From Diphasiastrum complanatum (lineage: Eukaryota > Streptophyta > Lycopodiopsida > Lycopodiales > Lycopodiaceae): a stretch of DNA of 64,000 bases. Position 1 is the stretch's first letter, and every line of letters begins with the position of its first letter. The notes beneath the pieces were generated by a model that had not been told where the DNA came from, did not search any database, and saw nothing but the letters and a program-made list of their open reading frames with translations. Both the position numbers and the translations under genes were made by a program. The DNA is taken from assembly GCA_029204225.1 (NCBI GenBank), contig CM055107.1, positions 1,688,762-1,752,761 on the forward strand, written 5' to 3'. Shown here one piece after another: positions 24,644-36,209 of this stretch.

Positions 24644-25266
24644 TGTGTGAGTGTGTTTTGATTAAGATTTATAGTAGTAGATGACTAGATAGTGTTTGAT
24701 GGTAATTGTATGTTTGAATTTACTTATAATAATGGTTCAATTGTGTAATATAGTGTTATTTCTTAATTGCTTGTGCATGTGACAAAAATATTCAGAAAAA
24801 AGAGAGCAAGCGTTTAAAGAGCGAGCAATTGCACGTTTGCACTTAAGCTTCGAGTGAGTTTATTGGTGAGTTTGTGTTGTTTCAATTTGTTTTATTATTA
24901 GAATACGTTATCTAACATAGTAAGAAATTAAATGTAATTCATAATTTTCATTTTGTTCAAAGCAATATCGTATTTTATCGCATACACTAGCAATTAATTA
25001 ATATGCAAAGGTGAAATGTAGATAATTAAAATCCCCAATCCTAGGAAGGTGTGTAGCCCTTACTTTTCTTCCGTTAAAGGCGAGGTTCTAATCTATCCAA
25101 CTTGCATGGCAAAACCTACACGCCGCAGGGAGGGAATATGTGGTGACATTATGAAAGAGGACATAACCGCAAGGTTTGGGTATTATAATTATCACATTCA
25201 ACTCTATCTATAAAAATATACATGAAAAATATTGCGATGAATATAAAAAAAAAGAATGATAGATAA
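24641..25266. other. No gene seen
   Basis: AT-rich sequence between the microsatellite cluster and the CACTA transposase. It may include the 3' end of that transposon (minus sense), but I found no CACTA-type terminal repeat. Confidence 0.4.
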
Positions 25267-28200
25267 TCATAGATCATTCTCATCATTTACATCATTTTTG
25301 TCATCACACAAGTCTTGACACTCATCTGAATCTAGGTCTAGGTATAATCGTAAATTTTCGATCGTGTCTCTTTGATGATGTGAGTTACACTCATATTCAA
25401 TCTCCTCTTCTTCTAATTCTATCTCATCCAAATGTGGGGGCCTCAAATTATCCCCAATTTGGTCTTGTATGATCGTAGGAATCTCATTATTTTTATTTGT
25501 ACCTTCTTCTCCCATCATTTCGACATCATTTGGAGTTTGGATGAGTGGTTCAGGTTCTTCCAAAACGTCGCCAAAATTGGGTGGTGGTTCGTAGTGTGTA
25601 TCCAATTCAACAATATCTTTTCCTTCAAACACGCGTCGTTTTCTTGCATTAAATTGGATCACATACCACCATCTTGGGTCCATTCGATCTAGATGGAATA
25701 TAATCTGCCAAAGAATTAAAAAAAATCAAGTTAGTATTATAAGATTGATACATAAATAATTGGATTGCGAATATTAATGACATTGAAATTTTAGCTGAGT
25801 CTCACTTGTTTGCAATGTCGTGGCAATACTAAAGTGTCATGAGAGTCCATCGATATACATTTTGTTGAGTTGATTTGAAAAAACTTTGAGTTATCATTTC
25901 TAATCGTGGCGTTGCTTCCACGATAGTGTCCCGACATAGTCTAGGTCGCCCGAAATGACATTAGGGTCCCTCGCACTAGAACGACTCTCTTGTTAAAAGT
26001 TGGCCATTATACCACAATCATATGTACGTCGCTTGTTGTCAACTCTCTCAACACAGTAATGGTGTCCATATGCCCACATGGCAGTGTATGATGTATACTA
26101 AAACACAAAAAAAAAAAAACAAATGTGTGTAATTAAAAATACTATTCATATATTGAGTAGTATGAAAACAAAACTTCACATAAACAATATTACACTAACC
26201 TTCCATCCACATCTGCGAATAATTCCCATTCTAATTCGGTCACTTCTTCTCCGTTTTCGGATGCTTTTAGCATCGTATCAAAAACCCATTCACGAGAGCA
26301 TTTTGAAGGTAAAGGCTCCAAAGGTTCGTCGTTCTCCAACGCCCTTCTTCTTCTTCGATTGATAATTCTTCTTCATTTCAATGTTATGTTTCTTTCCTTT
26401 TTGGCTTCTTCATACCTTTTGTCAACAATTAATAATATGAATGTGTCAATTTTCTCTTTTAATTGAGGTGAAAGTCTTTTTTGCACACCATTTCCTTGTG
26501 GTACTTCACCTTAACACGTTCATCTTCTTCTTCACACCACATTTTTGGACTTGCAGGATGCAATTGTGAGATTATTTCGGTGATAAAACAAAGATTCCTG
26601 TACAAGCCAACTTTCTGCAATGCTACCTTCTGGCCTTGCCTTTTGTCTCACAAAGCCCTTCAAATCATAAAGTGCTCAAGGTAGAACATCCATCTCGTGT
26701 GCACAGGTCATGCAATTGATACTTCTTTGACCAAATGCACTAGAAGATGAACTTGTATATCCAAAAAGGAAGTTGGAAAATCTCTTTCCAACAAAATACC
26801 ATTTCGATTATTTGGATTTTTATGGGATCCAATTCACTATTTTTTATTTCTTTTGAGGAAATCCACCTGCAAGATTGATAGTACATTAGGTTGTTTAACA
26901 CATAAAAAAATCGAAATATCACATATTTATATAAGTGCTTCAAAAAAAATACAAACCTAATCATCGATGACAAATTGTAAAGCATATTTCGTACGTCATC
27001 GTTGAAGAGACCTCGAATAGAAAGTGGAAGTCTAAATTGCAACATCTTATGCCAATCATGTGCTTTCCATCCACTTAATTTACCATCTTTGGTAAATGAC
27101 TTGCATAAATAATGTGCATAGTCTGGAGTTCTCATTCGTTTTATGACATGTTCAGCATATGAGAGTTGCTCTTTTGTAAGAATCCACGACACGCTAGGTA
27201 GAATCTCATCTCCATCTTCGGTGTATTGAATCTAATAGGGTGTTTTCACATCGGCCGCTTGTAGATCTTTACGAGCTGCGAAGTTGTCTTTTATGCCAAT
27301 GATGTGGTTCCATAAGGATTCACCAACGTTTTTGAATATGTGCATAGGATCCAATAGATGGTTTATCAACAAATTCCTCCAATAGGGTAATTTATGAAAA
27401 ATAGACAACCGTTTCATACCATCAATGGATTCATTCCATGAAGAATTAACGTCGTGATGTTTAAGCCATTCACCATGTCATTCTGCTACTCCCATGCATG
27501 GAGGTGGTGGTGTAGTTATAGGATTATCTCCTCGCCCTCCAAAATATCGCCTATTCGACCTTCAAAAAGATGATCAGGCGGCAAATATTTGCGATGATTT
27601 TCGAACACCACTTTTTTTAACATATTTGTGCTATGTCAACCCTCCAAAAGTGGTCCACAAATATAACATGTGTTGTAACCCGATGTGGTTAAACCTACAC
27701 AGTTCATAAACCAAATTAAACATAAGCTTAGTTAAATATACTCAAACGTTAAACCATAAAATGGATTAGATTCATTATATAGATACCTGAACATTCACTT
27801 AAACCGGGGTAGTCATGCATTGTCCACATTAGAATTCCACGAACAACGAAGTTTCGTTGTTGTAAAGGTCTCGAGATGTCGTAAGCGTGAATACCATTCC
27901 AAAGAATGCACAATTCATCGATCAAAGGTGTAATATACACATCCATGTTCTTGGCCTTGTACTTTCCTAGAATCAATAAAGCCAATAACAAGTGTCCCGT
28001 TTTAATACTCAACCATGGAGGTATGTTGTAATTAACGAGCACAACTGGCCATGTGGACCAAGTTGACGCTTGAACGCTAAAAGGATTTACGCCATCCATA
28101 GCAAGGTCAAATCTCAAATTACGAGGTTCGTTTTTAAACTCGAGCCATTGGTCTTCAAGATGTTTCCATGCAGGTGAATCACTTGGTACTTGCATCACAT

Positions 28201-29010
28201 CATCCGTAGATCAATTTTTGACATGCCAATCCATTAGTTGTGCCAAAGATATACATTGAAATAAACGTTGCAATCGTGGGATAATTGAAAAATGTCATAA
28301 CACTTTTTGTGGCACTTTATCCCCTTGTACGTCATCTCGAAAACGTGAAGCGTTACACATGGGACATTGAAGCTTTTCTGAATGCTCACCTTTATATAGA
28401 ACATGGTCTTCTGGACATGCATGTATCGTGTCGTAATCCATTCCAAGCACGGTCATCATCTTTCGTGTTTCTTTTTGTGTTTTAGGTATCACATTTTCTT
28501 TCGAAAGTATTCGATTCAACAACCTAAAAACAGAACATTGTGAGTTGTTAGAAAAGAAAAAATTAACTTAATGTAAATATGTTATAAAGTATAATAGTTG
28601 TGTTATGCGTTAAGTACCTGAATAAAGATGTCACGCTACGATCACTCCATTAGAATAAGAATTGATGTAGCTAGTCTCAAAATGGATGCTCCGAGATATA
28701 GAGGAGTGTCTGCCTCCTTGCGCAATAGAATCTCATCTTCATCTATCTCAAATTGTTCGTGATCTCCGTTTTCATTAGAAGATGCATGCATATCATCATT
28801 CTCATTTGTTTCAAAGTAAGATTCAAACATGTTGTGCATTGCTTCATCGTGTTGCACCTCATCATCATAATCATTAGAATCAAGCTGATTATTCTCTTTC
28901 CCAATTGTGTTTGCCTCTTCAATTTGTTTCATTGTTTGTTTTCTCATGTCTATCAAAACTTGACGTTGATTGTAACTAAACACGGATGGATCAACTCCAT
29001 GGAGTGGCAT
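25267..29010 (-). pseudogene. En/Spm (CACTA) transposase, TNP2 type, decayed
   Basis: A cut-and-paste transposase gene read in minus sense. 29010-28642 is an acidic N-terminal frame. 28522-28295 carries TIHACPEDHVLYKGEH and CPMCNASRF (paired Cys motif). 28198-27749 is the Transposase_21 core with NLRFDLAMDGVNPF, WPVVLVNYNIPPWL and DVYITPLIDEL. 27417-27232 has LPYWRNLLINHLLDPMHIFK. 27192-26740 has KLSGWKAHDWHKMLQFRLPL. About 26700-26400 is badly decayed. 25683-25267 has WWYVIQFNARKRRVFEGKDI and an acidic C-terminus. Order and spacing fit a plant TNP2 gene with introns, interrupted by frameshifts. Terminal CACTA repeats were not found. It lies between two Copia pieces. Confidence 0.85.
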
Positions 29011-29362
29011 TCGATGTATTGGCTACACACATGAAACAAATTCCATAAGTGACATATATAGATTGACGAAGATTATAACAAAAAACAATCATATAAAATT
29101 AACAAACCTCAATGTCTTCCAAATTCGATGGTTGACCTTCTTCTTTTCATCCAAACTTCCACAAATGATTTTCAACAATGCGTCTTTCACACATCTTTTG
29201 TCCATCACACTTGAGGCATGTGCACCATATTTTATTTTGAAAATAATTGCTCTACGAAAAACAAAAATCAAGTACATGTCACTTTAGCACAATATTTTAA
29301 CTTATAATAACAAAGGTTTTTATGAACAAGAAAACATGCATGTTTAATGACAAAACCAAGAC

Positions 29363-30240
29363 TTGCCGGTGTATTACATGAATAGTGTCACATATCTCTC
29401 TCTGAATGATGTTGGAGATGTTTTTGATCTAAGGGAGGACGAAATATTATCAATTTTGTCTAATTTCATCAAAGAATTCTTAGACTTCATAGATCTCGAG
29501 GGAGATGATGATCTATGTGCTTCTATTGATTACAAAGACAATATCACTTCAAAATTCTTCCCAAGCTTGCAATCCACAATTACAAATTCAGTTATTCGAC
29601 ATCAATTCCAATGGATTGGGATTATGAACAAGAGGATGACAATCAGTCATATTGTTATGACAATTATGACAATGGTGTGGAGGAATGTTGGGATCAACGT
29701 GACGATAACATTGAAGATTATGATCAAGATGACGACATCGCTGATGACAATCACTATCAAGACCACAACGACGATTTTGCTAATGATGATCAGTATCAGG
29801 ACTACAACGACACTTCAGAACTTGACCATTACTCTGAAGATTTCAACGAGCAGCAAAGTGAAGAACAACACGAACCAGTCATTGGGGATTGCTCTGCAGA
29901 TGAAGCAGTTGAACCATTCAATGGTCAGGATGAAATAGAGTTCAATGATGGTGATTATCAAGATCAAGATCAGTTCCAATTTACTACTGAAGATCAGTTT
30001 GAAGCGACAAGCGTCGATGAGCAACAACAGGTGCAAGGTGGAACAAAAGATCACTACAAGCCCATTGATCAATTCTATGATCTTGAAGAACTCAAGAGAT
30101 GACATTACCATGGTGCAGAACAACATTTCGATCATAAGGAAGATGATAATGTTGATTATGAGGCCTATGAAGATGCCTATGAAAGTGAAGAAATTGACGA
30201 AAATGAAAGATGTTCTCTCTATGTCACTACAATTCTGATT
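29363..30240 (+). CDS. Acidic, Asp/Asn/Gln/Tyr-rich frame of unknown function
   Basis: I do not recognise this protein. A frame from 29363 (VGDVFDLREDEILSILSNFI, then an acidic FIDLEGDDD) overlaps a shifted frame at 29611-30102. The second frame (163 codons) is dominated by D, N, Q, E and Y, with recurring DDN-YQD-type units (e.g. DDIADDNHYQDHNDDF). Low complexity makes homology calls unsafe. It lies upstream of a polypurine tract and LTR start at 30998-31011, so it may be the 3' internal part of an LTR element. Alternatively it is an A/G-rich repeat that happens to stay open. Confidence 0.3.
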
Positions 30241-30997
30241 GGTCCTTCTCTGATGGGTACATCATTTGTTGACACAAATGACCTTAAGGAGGGAAGAAAT
30301 ATGACCGCGACTGAAGCAAATTTGCATTGGGCTATCAACAATTGAATATTCTTGCGTTAGAGGATGTCATCAATTCCATCAACAAGGAAAACAGGTTAAC
30401 ATGGAAACGAAATTCAAAACCATCAAATTTCTTGTGTACAGATGACCAAAAAGATCCCTTCACTGCATGGGATTTGATGAATCCGAATGTGGAATGCATG
30501 GCTCTAATAATTGCTCTGGAGTTAGAAATGGATACCACTATCCTACATCAAGGAGAAATGCATAAGGCTATAACACCGGATGCAGGGACAAAAAAAGACG
30601 CATCTGGAATTGGATAGCCCATCCAACCAAGGAAGATACTAAGGAAGAAGACTTTCGAATGTTTGTTGCTTGGATCCTGTCAACCCATGCAAAACTAATG
30701 CAACTTGAGGATTTCCTAGATTTTATCAATCTCTTCTTCAATGATCTTATCAAATCTATGGGATCAGTGTAGATCAAAGGTTCTTTATGAAGAATTCTCG
30801 TCGCAACCTTGTTCTATGACAATAAGCCGAGACAACAAAATCTGATGAACAGTAGATGGCTACTGACAAGAATAATACAAGACAGGATATTTCTTATTCA
30901 AGGTGGCCAAATATGATTCGACTATCGCCAAAGGATTCATGAAGCATGGCACTCAACAAAGAGCTACATGATCTTCATTTTTGAGGGCAAAATGCTT
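30241..30997. other. Probable 3' internal region of an LTR element
   Basis: Loose plus-strand frames (for example 30327-30617) but no domain I recognise. The stretch leads directly into the polypurine tract and is therefore probably internal sequence of the element whose 3' LTR starts at 31011. Confidence 0.35.
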
Positions 30998-31010
30998 AAA
31001 GTAGGGGAAG
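30998..31010 (+). promoter_or_regulatory. Polypurine tract
   Basis: AAAGTAGGGGAAG directly abuts the TGTCATG start of the LTR fragment at 31011, as expected for the plus-strand primer of a retrotransposon 3' LTR. Confidence 0.7.
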
Positions 31011-31270
31011 TGTCATGTGCTGCATGTAATTAGCCCATGAGCTTACTAATGAATTGCCAAATATGGCCATGGAGCTAAAGTAGACTAGAATTAGTCAATA
31101 GGACAGTTAATAAGGTGGCTCGAACAACCTTGTTATATTTGTGAATAGCAAATTTGTAATAATGGTTGTAAGGCCAAATTATTAAGGCCCCAAACTTATA
31201 GTAGAGGCACAAATGACCACTATAAATAACTACAATTGTGCTAAATTTGGGGGCTATTGTTCATTTTGTG
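31011..31270 (+). mobile_element. Truncated 3' LTR, same family as 3225-3787
   Basis: Begins TGTCATGTGCTGCATG and matches, in inverted orientation, the first about 260 bp of the LTR at 3225-3787, at roughly 90% identity by eye. It includes the promoter segment (CTATAAATAACTAC near 31220). It is cut at about 31270, where Copia pol sequence begins, so the rest of the LTR is lost or replaced. Confidence 0.8.
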
Positions 31271-31277
31271 TTTATCG

Positions 31278-32215
31278 ATCTGATAAAAGAAGACAAGACT
31301 ATGCTATTTTCTGAATTCGACATGACCGATCTGGACGAAGCTCATTTCTGCCTTGGTATTCAAATCCACAAAGGCAAAAATCAAAAGTTGGTCTATATTA
31401 CTCAATAAAGGTACATCTACAATATGTTAGTCAGATATAATCTGGTTAATTCCAAGTTAGTTCTCTCACCAATGGAACCAGGTCTCAAATTGTCAAAGGA
31501 CCAGTGTCCCCAAACGATTGAAGAGAAGGAGGAGATGCGTGAGTATCTTTATCATTCGATAATAGGATCTCTTATGTATGCAATGATCTGTACCAGGCTA
31601 GACATAGCTTTTGCAGTTAGCTCCTTAAGTCAATATATGACTAACCCTGCTATAACACATTGGAAGGCTCTTATCAGAGTCATGAGATATCTTCGAGCTA
31701 CTATGGACTTTTGCATTTGTTATGGAACAGTCAACAACGACAAACTCAATTTACTCATTGGTTTCACAGATGCAAGTTGGGCAGGAGATGTAGACACTTG
31801 TAAATCCACTTCTGGATTTACATTCTTCCTCAACAATGGTCCTATTTCTTAGAACAGTCAAAAGCAATCTTCAACAGCTCTATCTTCTACATAATTAGAG
31901 TATATCATAGCCTCACAAGCTACAAAGAAAGCAATTCGGTTGAGAAACTTACTTTCAGATATCAATCTGAATCAATATGTTCCAACATTATTATTTTGTG
32001 ATAATCAAAGTGTCGTTGCCTTTTCAGCCAATCCTAGATTTCATTCTAGGAGCAAGTACATTGAATTCAAGTATCACTATGTCAGAAGCAAAGTTCTCGA
32101 TAAAGAAGTCTGATTGCAGTACTGTTGAATGCAAGATATGACAGCAGCTATTTTTACCAAAGCATTAAACTTGGATGCACACAGAAAGTTTTGTGCATGA
32201 CTAAGTTTAAAGGTC
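31278..32215 (+). pseudogene. Ty1/Copia reverse transcriptase end and RNase H
   Basis: The sequence starts in the C-terminal part of the Copia reverse transcriptase (DMTDLDEAHFCLGIQIHK) and continues through YLYHSIIGSLMYAM, TRLDIAFAVSSLSQYM and HWKALIRVMRYLRA. The RNase H signatures are FTDASWAGD, the LEYI block, and CDNQSVVAFSANPRFHSRSK. In-frame stops occur near 31407, 31851 and 31891 and again before the end (TAAIFTKAL). This is the 3' part of a Copia polyprotein. It cannot simply be the rest of the 22206-23486 piece, since integrase and the catalytic reverse transcriptase part are missing between them. Confidence 0.85.
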
Positions 32216-32289
32216 AAGGTATTCATGGATTCAGATTAAGATTATTCTCCTACTAATCGACTAATCGACATTTTAATCTTCGTCCAACT

Positions 32290-33100
32290 CATTATGCAGA
32301 CCTACAGTTTTTTTCGTGTTTCTACACAGTCCGCAGAAGTACTCGGGAATCGCTCACAGGTGGATCCAACTTATCAATGTTCGGGCATAATCCAACGAAT
32401 ATCTTGGCGGACGAAAGACAGTTTGTTGTTCGCCTTAATTGAAGCTACAGAATTTCCTGGGGGATTCACTGGATGGATGCCAACTCACTTTGGATGGATG
32501 CCAGCTCGCTATCCATTATGATTGACGACCAGATTAGTTGTCCTACTATTGGACATTGCTGCATTTGCTTAAGTATAAATAGATGCTCATATTTCTACTG
32601 TTTAAAAAAGTTAAGATCTCAAAGAATAATCAATGATCTTAGAGATCAAGTATTGAATAGTTAGCTCTCCCTCTCAAGCCTACGAGCTTGAACACTCTTG
32701 AGCATTCTAGCTGAGTTCTTTAGAGTTGATTAGAGATTGCTATTGCGCTTAATGTTTATCAACATTGCGCTTAAATTCAGACTTATTTTTTAGTTGCTCA
32801 GAGATAGCTTAGAGTATGCAGCTTTGATCCGCAAACTTGTTGTACTCATTTACATCTATTTCATTTTCATACTGAATCAATACTATCTTCTTATTGCGTT
32901 CAATTTCATCTCAAAATGTATTCATTTTTGTAGTTTTTGCGACTGATTATTTGTCTGATAAATTCAATACCTAAATGTTTGGCTACGTAATCACTGTAGT
33001 ACTAATGATTTCAAAGTTAGTTACTATAAGATCGAACGTGATTTCTATCACTATTTTTTTGTTTGAAATTGATAGGCGTAGTCATGCATAAGAAAGAGGG
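32290..33100 (+). mobile_element. Probable Copia 3' LTR (ends not resolved)
   Basis: The stretch follows the RNase H end at the position expected for the 3' LTR and contains a TATA box (TATAAATA, 32574-32581) with CT-rich sequence downstream. I could not fix the TG/CA ends or find its 5' partner. A short tandem (GGATGGATGCCA-CTC, twice) lies near 32470-32508. Confidence 0.4.
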
Positions 33101-33538
33101 AGATAGTTTATTCCGTTGTGCATGATAAGTTTTCTTTCTTGTTGTTCAAATTTTTTTGATTCGATTCTTTTCGATCTATTTGTTACACACCTCTTTCCAA
33201 CAATCCGATCTTCTACCTCCTATTGGTGGATGTAGAGTTCTTTTGAAAACAGGTGTGACAACAAGGTTAAAGAAGTCTCTCCTAGTATGCTTTACCCTAT
33301 CCATGGGCACAGTCAGGAGGGCTATATCGATTCTGTACGTGAGAGGAGGAGAATTGGAAGAGGGAATAGAAGGTCACACAGAAGTGATATGTACAGTTTG
33401 ATATCGGTTCTTTGTGGGCGGATAATGTGGTGTGTAACAAGGGGGGTGAACGACGGTCGCATAGAAGCAATATCATGGAGAAAATGCACAAAACAAGTGA
33501 AAATAGCCTAGGGCGACCTCTCCTTGTACCCCGAATGC

Positions 33539-33782
33539 TCGCACGTGTGGGTCAACGGTCCTCACACATGTGAAAACTCTACGCAGTTACGTTTTGACAC
33601 ATGTCTCGTACAGAATCTCAAGATGCTAACCATGTGTTGTTCACACATGTAAACGTAGTAATCAATAAGAAATGGCCACGTGCTTCAATCAGTGGCTACC
33701 ACATGTCACACACATGTGCAAGACCGGTCAACTAATCAGATAATGCCACATGGCAGGTTGATCCGTTGAATCGCACGTGTAA
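33539..33782. promoter_or_regulatory. Cluster of G-box and CACATGTG motifs
   Basis: Within about 240 bp there are three CACGTG G-boxes (33542-33547, 33677-33682, 33774-33779), two CACATGTG palindromes (33565-33572, 33711-33718) and several ACATGT or CATGTG variants. Plant bZIP and bHLH factors bind CACGTG cores. No gene start is recognisable downstream before 34000, so it may be an enhancer-like part of an LTR. Confidence 0.55.
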
Positions 33783-33982
33783 ATGAAAACCATAAATGGC
33801 ACAAAAACTGATCTTCTTTTTCATTTTGTTTTCTTCGTTTACTGCAAATATCAGTTCTGTGCACGATCTTCATTCCATCTTGTTGATCAATTGCATCGTG
33901 TGCGCACATAAGCGATATTGATGGATAGTAGTGCTATTTTCTTCCCGTACATATTATCTCGAGTTTTACAAATATCACTTCT

Positions 33983-34369
33983 GTGCGCGGATCTTCTTCC
34001 ATCTCAAAGACCTACTATACTGGCCTAAATATCGATTCTGTGCGCGCATTTGTTCAACACCCCCTCTGTCGCTTGGAATCGGTATTTGAGTATTTTAAAT
34101 CACCAATGGTTTTCAGTTCTCGATTTGATAGGGAAGGTTCCCTGTTAAAATTTCTTTCTGAGTTTGAAATATCCAAGGACGTAGAGTACTTCAAATCGCT
34201 ATTTCGTCCATTTTTACATGTATTTTATATCGCACAACAGAGTGTTGAGATTTTTTATGAGCATTATGTCAAATTCAAAGATATAGTCACCATTCCAATC
34301 ATTCTCCAAAGTCAACTTTCTTTTATGCATTTCAGTGAACTTGTACATTCATTTCTCCTTCACAAGTAG
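33983..34369 (+). CDS. Open frame of 128 codons, unknown
   Basis: A single unbroken frame with PLCRLESVFEYFKSPMVFSS and FEISKDVEYFKSLFRPFLHV. It is rich in aromatic residues and shows no motif I recognise. It lies between the G-box cluster and a reiterated leader-like region, which fits an LTR or leader better than a host gene. Possibly chance. Confidence 0.2.
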   Translation: MRGSSSISKTYYTGLNIDSVRAFVQHPLCRLESVFEYFKSPMVFSSRFDREGSLLKFLSEFEISKDVEYFKSLFRPFLHVFYIAQQSVEIFYEHYVKFKDIVTIPIILQSQLSFMHFSELVHSFLLHK

Positions 34370-34664
34370 AGACTGGATAGAATGTACACTCGTCTTTTTC
34401 ACCAGTTTAAGACTTCGACATCTTGTAATATATGTAAGCAAAATGTGCCCTTGTGGAGGTGCACACTTCTGATTTAGAATCTCATTCATTTTTTTGAGTT
34501 GCCCAAATATTACATAAATGATGATGTATATATAACGAAGATTTTTTAAGAAGTCAACTTGTTCACAGTTCAACAGTTTAACTATTTTCAACACCTTTGT
34601 CCCTTTTTCGCATTTTTTCAAAAAATACGAAGAGAGAGAAAATTCCAGAAGGTCCTCTATTTTT

Positions 34665-34885
34665 AAGGGTTAAACTGCTAAAGACACCTTCGCCAACTTT
34701 TTTTAAGGGCACCTTTAACTTGTTTTAAAGGGCGCCTTCGGCTTTCCCGAAAAGAGCGAGAGAGTTGAACTGTTAAAGAGATCTTCGTCTTTTTAAGGGC
34801 ACCTTCAACTTTCTAAGGGCACCTTAAATTTTGTTTAAAGGCACCTTCGGCTTTTTCGCAGAAATCCCGAAAGGAGAGAAAAATG
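34665..34885. repeat. Degenerate array of AAGGGCACCTTC units
   Basis: Four to six imperfect units of the form TTTTTAAGGGCACCTTC(G/A)(A/G)CTTT recur, with variants GGGCGCCTTCGGCTTT and AAAGGCACCTTCGGC. AAAGAGCGAGAGAG-type spacers lie between them. It is non-coding. Confidence 0.7.
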
Positions 34886-36209
34886 TCGAAGGTTATCTAT
34901 TTTGAACGAGGAACGCTTCCCATAATTTGTGAAGGGAGAGAAAACCACTTCACGTAAAATGCGAAGTGAGAGATTTTGCGACGTCCGTCGTCAACGATAC
35001 TAATTTGTTGACCATATATATACTATGTACAGTTGTCACAAAAGCCATATACTTCTAAATACAACGGCTTTCCTCAAACATTCAATGTAATTAATACACA
35101 GATGAAATCTATAAATAGATCATCCAAGCACATATTAGTGGTTGCTCCGTCCATGAGATGTATTATTTGAGCCTCCCAGTTACGCCGTCAATTTTTTGTT
35201 GTAATTGCTATTTGTATTGTGCTTCAGTGTAATATAGCAGCAGCAGCTTTTCTATCTCTGTACAATGTAGATGAATGCTTGTTGTGATTGACTGACGCTT
35301 GAGGAACTCGCGATATCATACTGCTCTTTGGAAACTAAACTTCACATTGAATCTGATTTCCAGTAATATCACACACAAACCATTTCTAATCTCTTCGGTG
35401 GACTGTACTCTTGTTTTTTTAGAGTATGAATTAATTTTTAAGATCCTGTTGGGCAATTAGAACACTTAAAGCTTTGATTACATTTAGCATAAGCTGTCTA
35501 TTAGACCGTTTTGCATTTAGTAGCTGATTGTAATGGGAGAGTTGTTTCGCAATATTTCTGCTCTCTTCTCCGTTTGCGTTCTTCTATCTCCCTTACTCCA
35601 TCAAAAGGGGAAGGCCCTTGACCAAAATTCTATTGGCTAATATTCACATTGATCCTATCCATTCATTTTGGACCCAACTTGATCCAAGGGTACACAAAAA
35701 GTACATTAGAAATCACAATATTCATGTGAGTCCAAGATTGGACCCAATTTTAAAAAGTTAAACTCTAAGTTCTAAGCTTGACTTTGGGCCTCAAGTTTTT
35801 ATTTTAATTACAAAAGGGCCCAAGTCTATTATTTCTATTTACATTTAGCTTGCGTGCTTATTGGGCCATGGGCTTATACGTGTAGGAAGCCATGCCCTCG
35901 CAACACTTTTATTAACTAACTTTATTTATTTCTTTGACCTGCAGTAGTGTCGGTCCCTCGGCACTCCGCCGGTTCAATAAAGTGGGTGCTTGGCTCGCCT
36001 CTGATTGATCAGGTAACTCGTCACATCTTCCATAAAGCTGATTTTGCCAATATTTTTCAAGTCCTTATTAGTGTGCAGGGACTTGTGGACACCAGTGATC
36101 CATCGTTGGTCGATCCAGGCTTGAAAACGGCTCATCCAAGGATGGCCCAGGAGGGTGGCTCAGTAATACACACGAGCGATTGGCAGTTGATCTTCCACGT
36201 GATCTGAGA
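34886..36209. other. LTR-like promoter sequence; otherwise no gene
   Basis: A TATA box (CTATAAATAGA, 35109-35119) is followed by CAG-rich and T-rich sequence, as in a plant LTR, but no ends were found. GTAGTGTCGGTCCCTCGG near 35944 resembles the reverse complement of sequence near 59887-59910, and both may derive from the same retroelement reading frame. Bases 35947-36207 stay open on the plus strand without a recognisable domain. Confidence 0.35.

Noticed and set aside
31011-32215. LTR fragment and Copia RNase H as parts of one element
   Set aside because: A 3' LTR start preceding pol sequence is the wrong order. The junction near 31270 is a rearrangement.
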